Source of the DNA: Bradyrhizobium sp. OK095
Lineage (GTDB): Bacteria > Pseudomonadota > Alphaproteobacteria > Rhizobiales > Xanthobacteraceae
Length of the DNA stretch: 64,000 nucleotides
Direction of reading: 5' to 3'
NCBI RefSeq assembly: GCF_900109945.1
Contig: NZ_FOBX01000002.1
Location: 682,001 to 746,000 of the forward strand
Shown: positions 1-7,792 of the stretch, in pieces
Numbering within the stretch: position 1 is the first letter of the stretch
Layout: each line of letters opens with the position of its first letter
The notes under the pieces: generated by a model
Database searches by the model: none
What the model saw: the letters and a program-made list of their open reading frames with translations, nothing else
What the model was told of the DNA's origin: nothing
Position numbers and translations under genes: made by a program

Positions 1-233
1 CCGGGCAAGCCCAAGCCCTTGGCGAGCGGAAGATCGAAGTCCTGATCGTTGTTGATGATGTCGATCGCGGTCTCGAATGCGCGCTGCGCGTCGACACCCA
101 CCTGGGCGCCGGCGCCCGACAAGGGATAGGTCGCGCCGATCAACACTTCAGACGTTTGCGCGCGGGCGGCTAGCGGCATCAGCGCGGCGGTGGCGGCGGC
201 TCCGAGCAGAACGTCGCGGCGAGAGATCGTCAT
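1..233 (-). CDS. ABC transporter substrate-binding protein, N-terminal part (cut by window edge)
   Basis: Only the first 77 codons lie in the window; the gene continues past base 1. The start ATG is at 233. The N-terminus carries a Tat-like signal (MTISRRDVLLGAAATAALM, arginine pair at residues 5-6) ending near AARAQT, so the protein should be exported to the periplasm. The mature part begins EVLIGATYPLSGAGAQVG, the opening typical of type I (Leu/Ile/Val or amide family) periplasmic binding proteins. It lies 93 bases downstream of the DUF1445 gene on the same strand and may be co-transcribed with it. The ligand cannot be told from this fragment. Confidence 0.8.
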   Translation of the reverse strand, partial: MTISRRDVLLGAAATAALMPLAARAQTSEVLIGATYPLSGAGAQVGVDAQRAFETAIDIINNDQDFDLPLAKGLGLP

Positions 234-326
234 GTGGTAAAGTCCCCTGTTATCCGAATTTTGCGAATATCGAATGAAACGATTGGCAAACAGCGTAAAG
301 CCCGAAGAAGCAGCAAAGGCTGCCTA

Positions 327-1142
327 CTAAATCACGGCCATGGTCCTGTTCTTCAGATCCGTCACCAGCATCAGGCCGGGCGAATGCGTGATTGCGAACG
401 GCACCTTGGCGGCATTGATCACCGATTGCGGCGTGACGCCGCAGGCCCAGAACACCGGAATCTCGTCATCGGCGACAGCTACGGGATCACCGTAGTCGGG
501 CTTGGCGATGTCCTTGATGCCGATCAGGTGAGGATGACCGAGATGCACGGGCGCGCCGTGCACCGCCGGATAGCGCGAGGTGATCTGCACGGCGCGGATC
601 GCATCGGCCGGCTTGAACGGGCGCATCGACACCACCATGGGGCCGGCGAAAGGACCGGCCTCGCCGCATGCGATGTTGGTGCGGTACATCGGCACGCGCA
701 CATTCTGCTCGATGTGGCGGATCGGCATGCCCTCGTCGAGCAGCGCCTCCTCGAAGGAGAAGGAACAGCCGAGCACGAAGGTCACGAGATCGTCGCGCCA
801 GTAGCTGGTGACGTCAGTCGGCTCGTCGATGACTTCGCCGTCGCGCCAGACGCGGTAGCGCGGTACGTCGGTGCGGATGTCGAGGTCGGCGCCGAGCGCG
901 GGGATGTGCGGGCTGCCGACATCGGACATGCCGATGATCGGGCACGGCTTGGGATTGAGCTGGCAAAAGCGATGAAAAGCGCTGGCGTATTCCGCCGGCA
1001 GGATCGCCAGATTGCCCTGGACGAAGCCGGGGGCGACACCCGCGGTGGAACCGACCTGGCCGCCACGATAGGCGAGCCGTGCCTGGCGGCTCGGGAGGGC
1101 GTCGGGCGTCTCAGTTTGCTGCGCTGCCACCAAAACAGTCAT
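327..1142 (-). CDS. DUF1445/UPF0317 family putative hydro-lyase
   Basis: A 271-residue protein of the DUF1445 (UPF0317) family, annotated as putative hydro-lyase and related to the N-terminal part of the vertebrate D-glutamate cyclase protein. Visible family signatures are [31 protein letters not shown] and [12 protein letters not shown] start it at the ATG at 1142 (MTVLVAAQQ); the open frame runs 15 codons further upstream, but that part reaches into the promoter shared with the divergent LysR gene. Length fits the family (about 260-270). The substrate is not established for bacterial members; a role in metabolism of an amino or hydroxy acid is inferred from the neighbours. Confidence 0.82.
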   Translation of the reverse strand: MTVLVAAQQTETPDALPSRQARLAYRGGQVGSTAGVAPGFVQGNLAILPAEYASAFHRFCQLNPKPCPIIGMSDVGSPHIPALGADLDIRTDVPRYRVWRDGEVIDEPTDVTSYWRDDLVTFVLGCSFSFEEALLDEGMPIRHIEQNVRVPMYRTNIACGEAGPFAGPMVVSMRPFKPADAIRAVQITSRYPAVHGAPVHLGHPHLIGIKDIAKPDYGDPVAVADDEIPVFWACGVTPQSVINAAKVPFAITHSPGLMLVTDLKNRTMAVI

Positions 1143-1224
1143 GTGATCGACCTGCCTATAAACTCGACAAAGACAAGCCAACACCAAGCGTGCTATAAAG
1201 TCTAATCTTCCTTTCTAATCAATA

Positions 1225-1245
1225 TCGATAAAGTTTATTTATCGA
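1225..1245. promoter_or_regulatory. LysR-type operator in divergent promoter
   Basis: A perfect 8-bp inverted repeat, TCGATAAA and TTTATCGA, separated by 5 bases (GTTTA), lies in the AT-rich gap between the divergent DUF1445 and LysR genes. It is 9 bases from the LysR start codon. The T-N11-A type interrupted dyad is what LysR regulators usually bind, and the position suits autoregulation plus control of the divergent gene. Binding is inferred. Confidence 0.6.
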
Positions 1246-1254
1246 CCGGGAAAA

Positions 1255-2181
1255 ATGGTTCCAATGCTGGACTTCAGGTCGATCGAGACGTTCCTCTGGG
1301 TTGTGAAGCTCGGCAGCTTCCGCGGCGCCGCAGCACGGCTCAATACGACCCAGCCGGCGATCTCCCAGCGCATCGCCGGGCTCGAGCGCGAGATGGGCGT
1401 GAAGCTCTTGAACCGGGATCATCGCGTGGCCTCGCCGACGCCAAGCGGCCGGCAGATGATGGTCTATGCCGAGAAGCTGATCGGTCTGCGCGCTCAGATG
1501 ATGGCCGAGGTCGGTGACCGCTCGGCCATGCGCGGCGTGATGCGTCTCGGCGTCGCCGAGACCATCGTACACACCTGGCTGCCGCGGCTGGTGAAGAGCA
1601 TGAACGAGGTCTATCCGAACCTGTCGCTGGAGATCGAGGTCGACATCACGCCGAACCTCACTGCGCGCCTGCTCGCGCAGGAGATCGAGCTCGCCTTCGT
1701 CGTCGGACCGCTGTCGACCTCGGGCGTGCACAACCGCGTGCTCGCCGATTATCCGATCGGTTTCCTCGCGAGCCCCTCGCTCGGCCTCGGCAACGGTCGC
1801 GTGACGCGCGCCGAGCTGGCGCGGTTTCCGATCATCACTTTCCCGCGCAAGACGCGCCCCTACGAGGTCGTGCGCGAGGTGTTCGACCGGCCGGAGCTAC
1901 CGCCGATCCGGCTGCATGCGTCCGCGTCGCTTGCGACCGTGATCCACATGGCGGTCGAAGGGCTCGGCATCGCCGTGATCCCCGACGCCATTGTCGAGAA
2001 CGAGCTTTCCGACGGGCGGCTGCAATTGCTCGATACCGATCTCACAATCGCGCCGCTGACATTCACGGCGAGCTGGCTCGCCTCGCCCGACGTCGTGGCG
2101 GTGGAGCGCGTCGCCGAGCTTGCATGTCAGATTGCGCAGAGCAGCGTCGCGGTTGACGCGCCCGCGCTGGCGCGTCATTGA
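1255..2181 (+). CDS. LysR-family transcriptional regulator
   Basis: A 308-residue LysR regulator. The winged helix-turn-helix is at about residues 5-65 (SFRGAAARLNTTQPAISQRI is the recognition region), followed by a type 2 periplasmic-binding-like effector domain. ATG at 1255 has GGG 4 bases upstream; a second ATG at 1264 is also possible. It is divergent from the DUF1445 gene and is followed 32 bases later by the M20 hydrolase, so it probably controls one or both sides through the palindrome at 1225-1245. The inducer is unknown. Confidence 0.9.
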   Translation: MVPMLDFRSIETFLWVVKLGSFRGAAARLNTTQPAISQRIAGLEREMGVKLLNRDHRVASPTPSGRQMMVYAEKLIGLRAQMMAEVGDRSAMRGVMRLGVAETIVHTWLPRLVKSMNEVYPNLSLEIEVDITPNLTARLLAQEIELAFVVGPLSTSGVHNRVLADYPIGFLASPSLGLGNGRVTRAELARFPIITFPRKTRPYEVVREVFDRPELPPIRLHASASLATVIHMAVEGLGIAVIPDAIVENELSDGRLQLLDTDLTIAPLTFTASWLASPDVVAVERVAELACQIAQSSVAVDAPALARH

Positions 2182-2213
2182 AACAGGCGCCGGATAATCG
2201 AGAGACCGACCGC

Positions 2214-3464
2214 ATGAGCCGAGCCGCCACCAATCTGCAAATCGATTCCGCCCGCCTCTGGGGCTCCATCCACGAGACCGCGCAATTCGGCGGGACGGCC
2301 AAGGGCGGCGTGCGGCGGCTGACACTGAGCAGCGAAGACAAGCAGGTGCGCGACTGGTTCCGCAAGGCCTGCGAGGCCGCCGGCCTCGACGTGCACACCG
2401 ACGCACTCGGTTCACAGTTCGGCCTGCGCAAGGGCCGCGACATGTCGAAGCTGCCCGTCGGCATCGGCTCGCATCTCGATACCCAGCCGACCGGCGGCAA
2501 GTATGACGGCATTTTGGGAACGCTCGGCGCGCTCGAGGTGATCCGCACGCTGAACGACGCCGGCATCGAGACCGAGGCGCCGATCTGCGTCGTCAACTGG
2601 ACCAACGAGGAAGGCTCGCGTTTTGCGCCGGCGATGATGGCGTCCGCCGCTTATGTCGGCGACTTCACCACCGACGACATCCTGTCGCGCAAGGACATCG
2701 ACGGCACAACCGTCGGCCAGGCGCTCGACAGCATCGGCTATCGCGGCGACAAGCCCGTCGGCTTCCAGAAGCTCGGCTGCTTCGTCGAGCTGCATATCGA
2801 GCAAGGGCCGATCCTGGAGGCCGAGGGCAAGACCATCGGCGTGGTCGATTCCGGCCAGGGCGTGCTCTGGTACGACGGCAGGATTTCCGGCTTCGAAAGC
2901 CATGCCGGATCGACCCCGATGCCGTTGCGGCGCGATGCGCTGGCAACGCTCTCCGAGATCGTGCTGGCGATGGAAGCCATTGCGAAGAAGCACGGCCCGA
3001 AGGCTGTCGGCACCATCGGCGAGGCCGTGATCGCAAATCCCTCGCGCAACGTCATTCCCGGCGAGATCGCCTTCACCATGGATTGCCGCAGCGCCGACGG
3101 CGCGATCATGGATGCGCTCGATAGTGATTTGCGCGCCGCCATTGCCGAGATCGCCGCGCGGCGCAAGGTCGACGTGAAGATCGACCTGGTCTGGCGCAAG
3201 CCGCCGACGCATTTCGATCCCAAGCTGATCGCAGCCGTCGAGAACGCCGCGAAGACGCTCGGCTACTCCTCTCGCCGCATCACGTCCGGCGCCGGCCACG
3301 ACGCCTGCAATCTCAACACGATCATTCCGGCGGCGATGGTGTTCGTGCCCTGCAAGGACGGCATCAGCCACAACGAGCTGGAAGACGCCACCCAGCCCGA
3401 CTGCGCCGCGGGCACCAACGTTCTCATGCACACCGTGCTGGCGATCGCCGGCGTCGCATCCTGA
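2214..3464 (+). CDS. M20-family Zn-dependent hydrolase (N-carbamoyl-L-amino acid hydrolase / allantoate amidohydrolase type)
   Basis: A 416-residue member of the hydantoinase/carbamoylase branch of peptidase family M20. The two-metal ligands are readable: GSHLDT, YDGILG, NEEGSRF, LHIEQGP and GAGHDACN, in the expected order. Family members hydrolyse N-carbamoyl amino acids, allantoate or ureidoglycine-like ureido compounds. I start it at the ATG at 2214, preceded by GAGAGA, rather than the GTG-like start inside the lysR end. It is followed after 12 bases by a 2-hydroxyacid dehydrogenase and then an Ldh2-family enzyme, the family of ureidoglycolate dehydrogenase, so a ureido-compound substrate is plausible but unproven. 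Confidence 0.88.
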   Translation: MSRAATNLQIDSARLWGSIHETAQFGGTAKGGVRRLTLSSEDKQVRDWFRKACEAAGLDVHTDALGSQFGLRKGRDMSKLPVGIGSHLDTQPTGGKYDGILGTLGALEVIRTLNDAGIETEAPICVVNWTNEEGSRFAPAMMASAAYVGDFTTDDILSRKDIDGTTVGQALDSIGYRGDKPVGFQKLGCFVELHIEQGPILEAEGKTIGVVDSGQGVLWYDGRISGFESHAGSTPMPLRRDALATLSEIVLAMEAIAKKHGPKAVGTIGEAVIANPSRNVIPGEIAFTMDCRSADGAIMDALDSDLRAAIAEIAARRKVDVKIDLVWRKPPTHFDPKLIAAVENAAKTLGYSSRRITSGAGHDACNLNTIIPAAMVFVPCKDGISHNELEDATQPDCAAGTNVLMHTVLAIAGVAS

Positions 3465-3476
3465 CCGGAGACAGCC

Positions 3477-4388
3477 ATGCGCGGAGTTTTCGTCGACGCC
3501 AATGAAGCTCTCGCCGTGATCATGGAGCGGTTGGAAAAGCCTGGCGATCCCAAGGTGCGGATCCACAGGGACCCCGATATCAAGCCCGAGCAATATCCTG
3601 AGATCCTCGACGGGGCCGAGATCGCGATCGTCGACCACACTGCATTGCCGACCGAGGTCGCGAAGAAATGCGCAGGCCTCAAGCACGTCGTATTCCTCGG
3701 CACTGGCGCACGCAGCTACATGAATCCGGAGGAGCTGGCTGAGCTCGGCATCTCCGTGCACCTGATCAAGGGCTATGGCGACACGGCCGTGGCGGAATCC
3801 GCGATCGCGCTGATGTGGGCATCGGCCCGCGTCATCGCGATGATGGACCGCGAGATGCGCGCCGGAAGCTGGCTGCGCGAGGACGGCATGCAGCTCACCG
3901 GCAAGACGCTCGGCCTGATCGGATTCGGCGGCATTGCCGCAGAGGTCGCGCGCATTGCGTCCGGCAGCGGCATGAAGGTCGTCGCCTGGAATCGCTCGCC
4001 GAAGAGTTTTCCGGGTGTCGAATTCACCGATCTCGACACGGTATTGGCGAAGAGCGACGTCGTGTCGCTGCATCTGCTGCTCAACGACGAGACACGCGGC
4101 ATGATCAACCGCGAGAAGATTTTTGCGATGAAGCCCGGTGTCATCTTGATCAACACCGCCCGCGCCGCTGTTGTCGACGAAGCCGCGATGATCGACGCCC
4201 TGAAGTCGGGCCATATCCGCCATGCTGGCCTCGACGTCTTTAACATCGAGCCCCTGCCCGGCGATCATCCGCTGACGAAGATTCCGAACGTGACGCTGTC
4301 GGCGCATTCGGCGTTCAGGACGCCGGAGGCCAGCGAAAACCTGATTGAAGCGGCGTGGATCCATTGCCGCCGGATCGCAAAAGGATAA
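3477..4388 (+). CDS. D-isomer-specific 2-hydroxyacid dehydrogenase
   Basis: A 303-residue NAD(P)-dependent 2-hydroxyacid dehydrogenase. It has the Rossmann motif LGLIGFGGIAAEVARIA, the substrate-binding arginine in INTARAAVVDE and the catalytic histidine in LSAHSAFRT. Family enzymes interconvert 2-oxoacids and D-2-hydroxyacids in the cytoplasm. It sits 12 bases after the M20 hydrolase gene and 11 bases before the Ldh2-family gene, so the three are almost certainly one transcript. The substrate may be a 2-oxoacid released from the M20 product; the sequence does not show which. Confidence 0.9.
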   Translation: MRGVFVDANEALAVIMERLEKPGDPKVRIHRDPDIKPEQYPEILDGAEIAIVDHTALPTEVAKKCAGLKHVVFLGTGARSYMNPEELAELGISVHLIKGYGDTAVAESAIALMWASARVIAMMDREMRAGSWLREDGMQLTGKTLGLIGFGGIAAEVARIASGSGMKVVAWNRSPKSFPGVEFTDLDTVLAKSDVVSLHLLLNDETRGMINREKIFAMKPGVILINTARAAVVDEAAMIDALKSGHIRHAGLDVFNIEPLPGDHPLTKIPNVTLSAHSAFRTPEASENLIEAAWIHCRRIAKG

Positions 4389-4399
4389 GAGCAACAACA

Positions 4400-5473
4400 A
4401 TGGCCGATTATCGCACCATCAAGGCAGAGCCTCTCACCAACGTCGTCCGCGCCATCGTCAAGGCCGGCGGCTCCACGGACCGCGAAGCCGAGCTCGTATC
4501 CACCAATCTCGTCGAAGCCAACCTTAGGGGACATGACTCCCACGGCGTCGGCATGATCCCGCGCTATGTCTCGAGCGTCACCACGGGCGGCCTCGCCGTG
4601 AACCAGCACGTCAAGATCGTGCTCGACACCGGCCCGCTTCTTACCCTCGACGGCCTCACCGGCTACGGCCAGGTGATCGGCCATGAAGCGATGGAGCTGG
4701 CGGCAGAGCGCGCCAAGCGCAACGGCGTGTGCCTCGTCGGCCTTTCTAACTCGCACCACATCGGCCGCATCGGCCACTGGGCCGAGCAGTGCATCGACCA
4801 CGGGCTCGTATCGATCCACTTCGTCAACGTGATCTCGCGCCCGATCGTAGCGCCTTGGGGCGGCAGCGATGGACGCCATGGCACCAATCCCTTCTGCGTC
4901 GGCATCCCGCGCAGGGGCAAAGACCCCATCGTGCTCGACTTCGCCACCAGCAGGATCGCGCAGGGCAAGACCCGCGTCGCCCACAACAAGGGCGTCGCGC
5001 TCGAGCCCGGCACCATCATCGACAACGAGGGCAAGCCGACCACCAACCCGCGCTACACTGTGATCCCGCCGCACGGCGCCATCCTGCCGTTCGGCGAGCA
5101 CAAGGGTTCGGGCCTCGCGCTGGTCTGCGAAATCCTCGGCGGCGCACTCTCCGGCGGGCAAGTGGTCAAGGGCCCGTCCGACGGCAAGTACAACGTCCTC
5201 AACGGCATGCTCTCGATCATCATTGACCCGGCCAAGCTCGGCACCGGCGAGAACCTTGCGCGCGAAGTCGAGAGTTTTGTTGCCTGGCACACCGGCTCGC
5301 CGCCCGCCCCCGGCGTCGACAAGGTGAAGATCGCCGGCGATCCCGAGCGCGAGACGAAGCAGAAGCGCCTGGCCGAAGGCATTCCGGTCGATCCGACCAC
5401 CTGGCAGGAGATTCTGGAGGCCGGGAAGAAGTTCGGGCTGGATCAGGCCGCGATCGAGAAGATCGCGGGCTAA
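4400..5473 (+). CDS. Ldh2-family (malate/L-lactate/ureidoglycolate type) dehydrogenase
   Basis: A 357-residue member of the Ldh2/YlbC NAD(P)-dependent oxidoreductase family, which includes L-malate, L-sulfolactate, 2,3-diketogulonate and ureidoglycolate dehydrogenases. Family motifs are GHDSHGVGMIPRY, GLSNSHHIGRIGHWAE, GTNPFCVGIPR and GEHKGSGLALVCEILGGALSGG. ATG at 4400 follows an AAGGA-rich stretch; a longer frame from 4355 overlaps the previous gene and is rejected. It is the last gene of the lysR-M20-dehydrogenase set and is followed by a large palindromic repeat that may act as transcript end. Confidence 0.88.
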   Translation: MADYRTIKAEPLTNVVRAIVKAGGSTDREAELVSTNLVEANLRGHDSHGVGMIPRYVSSVTTGGLAVNQHVKIVLDTGPLLTLDGLTGYGQVIGHEAMELAAERAKRNGVCLVGLSNSHHIGRIGHWAEQCIDHGLVSIHFVNVISRPIVAPWGGSDGRHGTNPFCVGIPRRGKDPIVLDFATSRIAQGKTRVAHNKGVALEPGTIIDNEGKPTTNPRYTVIPPHGAILPFGEHKGSGLALVCEILGGALSGGQVVKGPSDGKYNVLNGMLSIIIDPAKLGTGENLAREVESFVAWHTGSPPAPGVDKVKIAGDPERETKQKRLAEGIPVDPTTWQEILEAGKKFGLDQAAIEKIAG

Positions 5474-5496
5474 GCGGAGCGAGGCACGCTCTCCTT

Positions 5497-5655
5497 CCCT
5501 TCTCCCCTTGTGGGAGAAGGTGGCGCGAAGCGCCGGATGAGGGGTTCTCTCCGCGAAGACTAACTTTCAAGTGAAGGGTCTGTCTCTGCGGAGAGAACCC
5601 CTCACCCGTCTCGCCGCTACGCGGCGAGCCACCCTCTCCCACAAGGGGAGAGGGT
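5497..5655. repeat. Intergenic palindromic repeat, family A
   Basis: Between the convergent Ldh2-family and TtuC-like genes lies a long imperfect inverted repeat. The outer arms read CTCCCCTTGTGGGAGAAGGT and, about 100 bases on, the complement ending in CCCACAAGGGGAGAGG; inner arms AGGGGTTCTCTCCGC pair as well. Similar elements occur at 15007 and 32542. The element can form a large cruciform or hairpin in RNA of both strands. Confidence 0.85.
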
Positions 5656-5666
5656 AAAGTATCGCT

Positions 5667-6740
5667 TTAATCCACCATATCCGCGACCGCCTTGCCGCAA
5701 GCCGTGGTGTCGGCGTTACCGCCGAGATCCTTCGTGCGCAGCGTACGCTCTGCCAGCGTGCGCTCGATCGCCTCGACGATCGACTTGCCGGCGACCTTCT
5801 CGCCGAGATGCTCGAGCATCATCGCGCCCGACCAGATCGCGCCGATCGGGTTGGCAATGCCCTGGCCTGCGATGTCGGGCGCCGAGCCGTGCACCGGTTC
5901 GAACACGGACGGGAAATCACCCTCGGGGTTGATGTTGCCCGACGGCGCGATGCCGATCGTGCCGGTGCAGGCCGGACCGAGATCCGAGAGGATGTCGCCG
6001 AACAGGTTCGAGCCGACCACGACGTCGAACCAGTCGGGATGCAGCACGAAGTTCGCGGTGAGAATGTCGATGTGGTACTTGTCCCACTTCACGCCCGGGA
6101 ACTTCTTGGCCATCGCCTCCACGCGCTCGTCCCAATAGGGCATGGTGATGGAGATGCCGTTGGACTTGGTCGCCGAGGTCAGGTGCTTCTTCGGCCGCGA
6201 CTGTGCGAGCTCGAAAGCGAATTTCAGGATGCGGTCGACACCAATCCGCGTCATCACCGTCTGCTGCGTCACGAACTCGCGGTCGGTGTCGGGAAACATG
6301 CGACCGCCGACGGAGGAATATTCACCTTCCGTGTTCTCGCGCACCACCCAGAAATCGATATCGCCGGGCTTGCGGCCCGCCAGCGGCGACGGCACGCCGG
6401 GCATCAACCGCACCGGGCGCAGATTCACATACTGGTCGAACTCGCGGCGGAATTTGATCAGCGAGCCCCACAGCGAGACGTGATCCGGAATTTTTGCGGG
6501 CCAGCCGACCGCACCGAAGTAGATCGCGTCGTGCTTTCCGATCTTTTCTTTCCAGTCGTCCGGCATCATCTGCCCGTGCTTCTCGTAATACTCCCATGAC
6601 GAGAAGTCGAAATGATCGAAATGCAGGGACACGCCGTGCTTCTTCGCTGCTGCCTCCAGAACCCGCAGGCCCTCGGGCATCACTTCCTTGCCGATGCCGT
6701 CGCCGGGAATGACTGCGATCCGGTATTGTTTCTTGCTCAT
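5667..6740 (-). CDS. ttuC: Tartrate dehydrogenase/decarboxylase or D-malate dehydrogenase
   Basis: A 357-residue member of the isocitrate/isopropylmalate dehydrogenase family, closest in features to TtuC (tartrate dehydrogenase/decarboxylase, D-malate dehydrogenase). Seen are the NAD-enzyme opening YRIAVIPGDGIGKEVMPEG, WVVRENTEGEYSSVGGR, the catalytic lysine region TSATKSNGI, and metal-binding GSNLFGDILSDL. Such enzymes need Mn2+ and a monovalent cation and oxidise tartrate or D-malate, sometimes with decarboxylation. It is divergent from an SDR gene across a 159-base region rich in repeated GCACTGCA motifs. The assignment over 3-isopropylmalate dehydrogenase (LeuB) rests on the overall pattern and neighbours. 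Confidence 0.85.
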   Translation of the reverse strand: MSKKQYRIAVIPGDGIGKEVMPEGLRVLEAAAKKHGVSLHFDHFDFSSWEYYEKHGQMMPDDWKEKIGKHDAIYFGAVGWPAKIPDHVSLWGSLIKFRREFDQYVNLRPVRLMPGVPSPLAGRKPGDIDFWVVRENTEGEYSSVGGRMFPDTDREFVTQQTVMTRIGVDRILKFAFELAQSRPKKHLTSATKSNGISITMPYWDERVEAMAKKFPGVKWDKYHIDILTANFVLHPDWFDVVVGSNLFGDILSDLGPACTGTIGIAPSGNINPEGDFPSVFEPVHGSAPDIAGQGIANPIGAIWSGAMMLEHLGEKVAGKSIVEAIERTLAERTLRTKDLGGNADTTACGKAVADMVD

Positions 6741-6784
6741 CTAGAACGTCCCTTTTTGGTCCGGCAGCCGCCGCCTTTTTGACC

Positions 6785-6833
6785 GCACTGCAATGGACCA
6801 AACTCGGCGGCAGTGCAACGCTGCACTGCAATG
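6785..6833. promoter_or_regulatory. Repeated GCACTGCAAT elements and palindrome in divergent promoter
   Basis: GCACTGCAATG occurs at 6785-6795 and again at 6823-6833, and an inverted copy GCAGTGCAAC lies at 6810-6819. The middle and last copies form a palindrome, GCAGTGCA (6810-6817) and TGCACTGC (6822-6829) with a 4-base spacer. The two direct copies are each followed by GACCA after one or two bases. They sit between divergent ttuC and SDR genes, so they look like operators for a shared regulator, which is not evident nearby. Confidence 0.5.
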
Positions 6834-6899
6834 TTGACCATGGCGCGGCCAAGCGCCTACTGATTTCATCCTTGTTCCCGACGTCAGCGAGTAACCCCC

Positions 6900-7676
6900 A
6901 TGGATCTGCATCTGCGTGGCAAGCGCGTCCTGATCACGGGCGCGTCCAAAGGCATTGGCGCGGCCGCCGCCGAGGCGTTCGCCGAGGAAGGCGCTCATCT
7001 CCTGCTCGCCGCCCGCAATGGCGACCAGCTCAAGGCGCTGGCGGATCGCTTGCGCTCGGCGCACCAGATCGACGCCACAACGAGCATCGTGGATCTTCGC
7101 AAGGCGGAGGACATCGCGCGGCTCGCTAGCGAAGCCGCCGATATCGACGTGCTCGTCAACAATGCCGGCGACATCCCCGGCGGCTCCATCGACAAGATCG
7201 ACGAGGAGACTTGGCGGCACGCCTGGGAATTGAAAGTATTCGGCTACATCAACCTGACGCGGCAGATCTACGCGCAAATGAAGGCGAAGGGCGGCGGCGT
7301 CATCGTCAACGACATTGGTGCTGCCGGCGAAAAGTTCGACGCCAACTACATCTGCGGCAGTGCCGGCAATGCCGCGCTGATGGCCTTCACCCGCGCGCTC
7401 GGCGGCAAGAGCCTTGCCGACAACATTCGCGTGGTCGGCATCAATCCTGGCCCGGTCGGCACCGATCGCCACGTTACCTTGCTCAAGACGCGCGCAAAGC
7501 ACCAGTTCGGCGACGAGAGCCGGTACAAGGAATTTCAGAAGGGCCTGCCGCTCGGCCGCCCTGCGCATGCGCGCGAGATCGGCGATCTCATGGCGTTCCT
7601 CGCATCGGACCGCGCCGGCTATACGTCGGGTGTCATCTATACGGTCGATGGCGGCATCAGCGCCGGTTGGGGTTAG
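6900..7676 (+). CDS. Short-chain dehydrogenase/reductase-like protein with atypical active site
   Basis: A 258-residue SDR protein. The coenzyme motif TGASKGIG (residues 13-20) and NNAG (87-90) are intact, and the C-terminal VDGGISAGWG is typical. The active site is not: the catalytic Tyr150 is present, but the lysine expected four residues later is Ser154 (YICGS), and the position of the catalytic serine is occupied by Asn137/Asp138 (VIVNDIG). It may therefore not be a standard dehydrogenase. It is divergent from ttuC and 116 bases ahead of the amidase, which has its own ribosome-binding site. Confidence 0.85.
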   Translation: MDLHLRGKRVLITGASKGIGAAAAEAFAEEGAHLLLAARNGDQLKALADRLRSAHQIDATTSIVDLRKAEDIARLASEAADIDVLVNNAGDIPGGSIDKIDEETWRHAWELKVFGYINLTRQIYAQMKAKGGGVIVNDIGAAGEKFDANYICGSAGNAALMAFTRALGGKSLADNIRVVGINPGPVGTDRHVTLLKTRAKHQFGDESRYKEFQKGLPLGRPAHAREIGDLMAFLASDRAGYTSGVIYTVDGGISAGWG

Positions 7677-7686
7677 CTCTATCCGC

Positions 7687-7765
7687 GTCATTGCGAGCGC
7701 AGCGAAGCAATCCAGAAATGTCTCCGCGATGACAGGCTGGATTGCTTCGCTGCGTTCGCAATGAC
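7687..7765. repeat. Intergenic palindromic repeat, family C
   Basis: A 28-bp inverted repeat between the SDR and amidase genes. The left arm GTCATTGCGAGCGCAGCGAA continues GCAATCCA (7687-7714); the right arm TGGATTGCTTCGCTGCGTTC continues GCAATGAC (7738-7765). The spacer is 23 bases. Translated in one frame it gives CERSEAIQ, a familiar spurious peptide from alphaproteobacterial intergenic repeats. Confidence 0.9.
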
Positions 7766-7792
7766 GACACAATAAGCATAGGAGTAAAATAA

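Noticed and set aside
234..1205. Long plus-strand open frame
   Set aside because: It is antisense to the DUF1445 gene, has histidine- and arginine-rich low-complexity composition and no family match; it is a high-GC shadow frame.
2412..4400. 662-codon minus-strand open frame
   Set aside because: It lies opposite the M20 hydrolase and 2-hydroxyacid dehydrogenase genes, whose motifs are intact. The reverse-frame product looks like a codon-phase shadow.
6741..7772. Minus-strand frame beginning with CERSEAIQ-like peptide
   Set aside because: It is the translation of the family C palindrome joined to the shadow of the SDR gene, not a gene.
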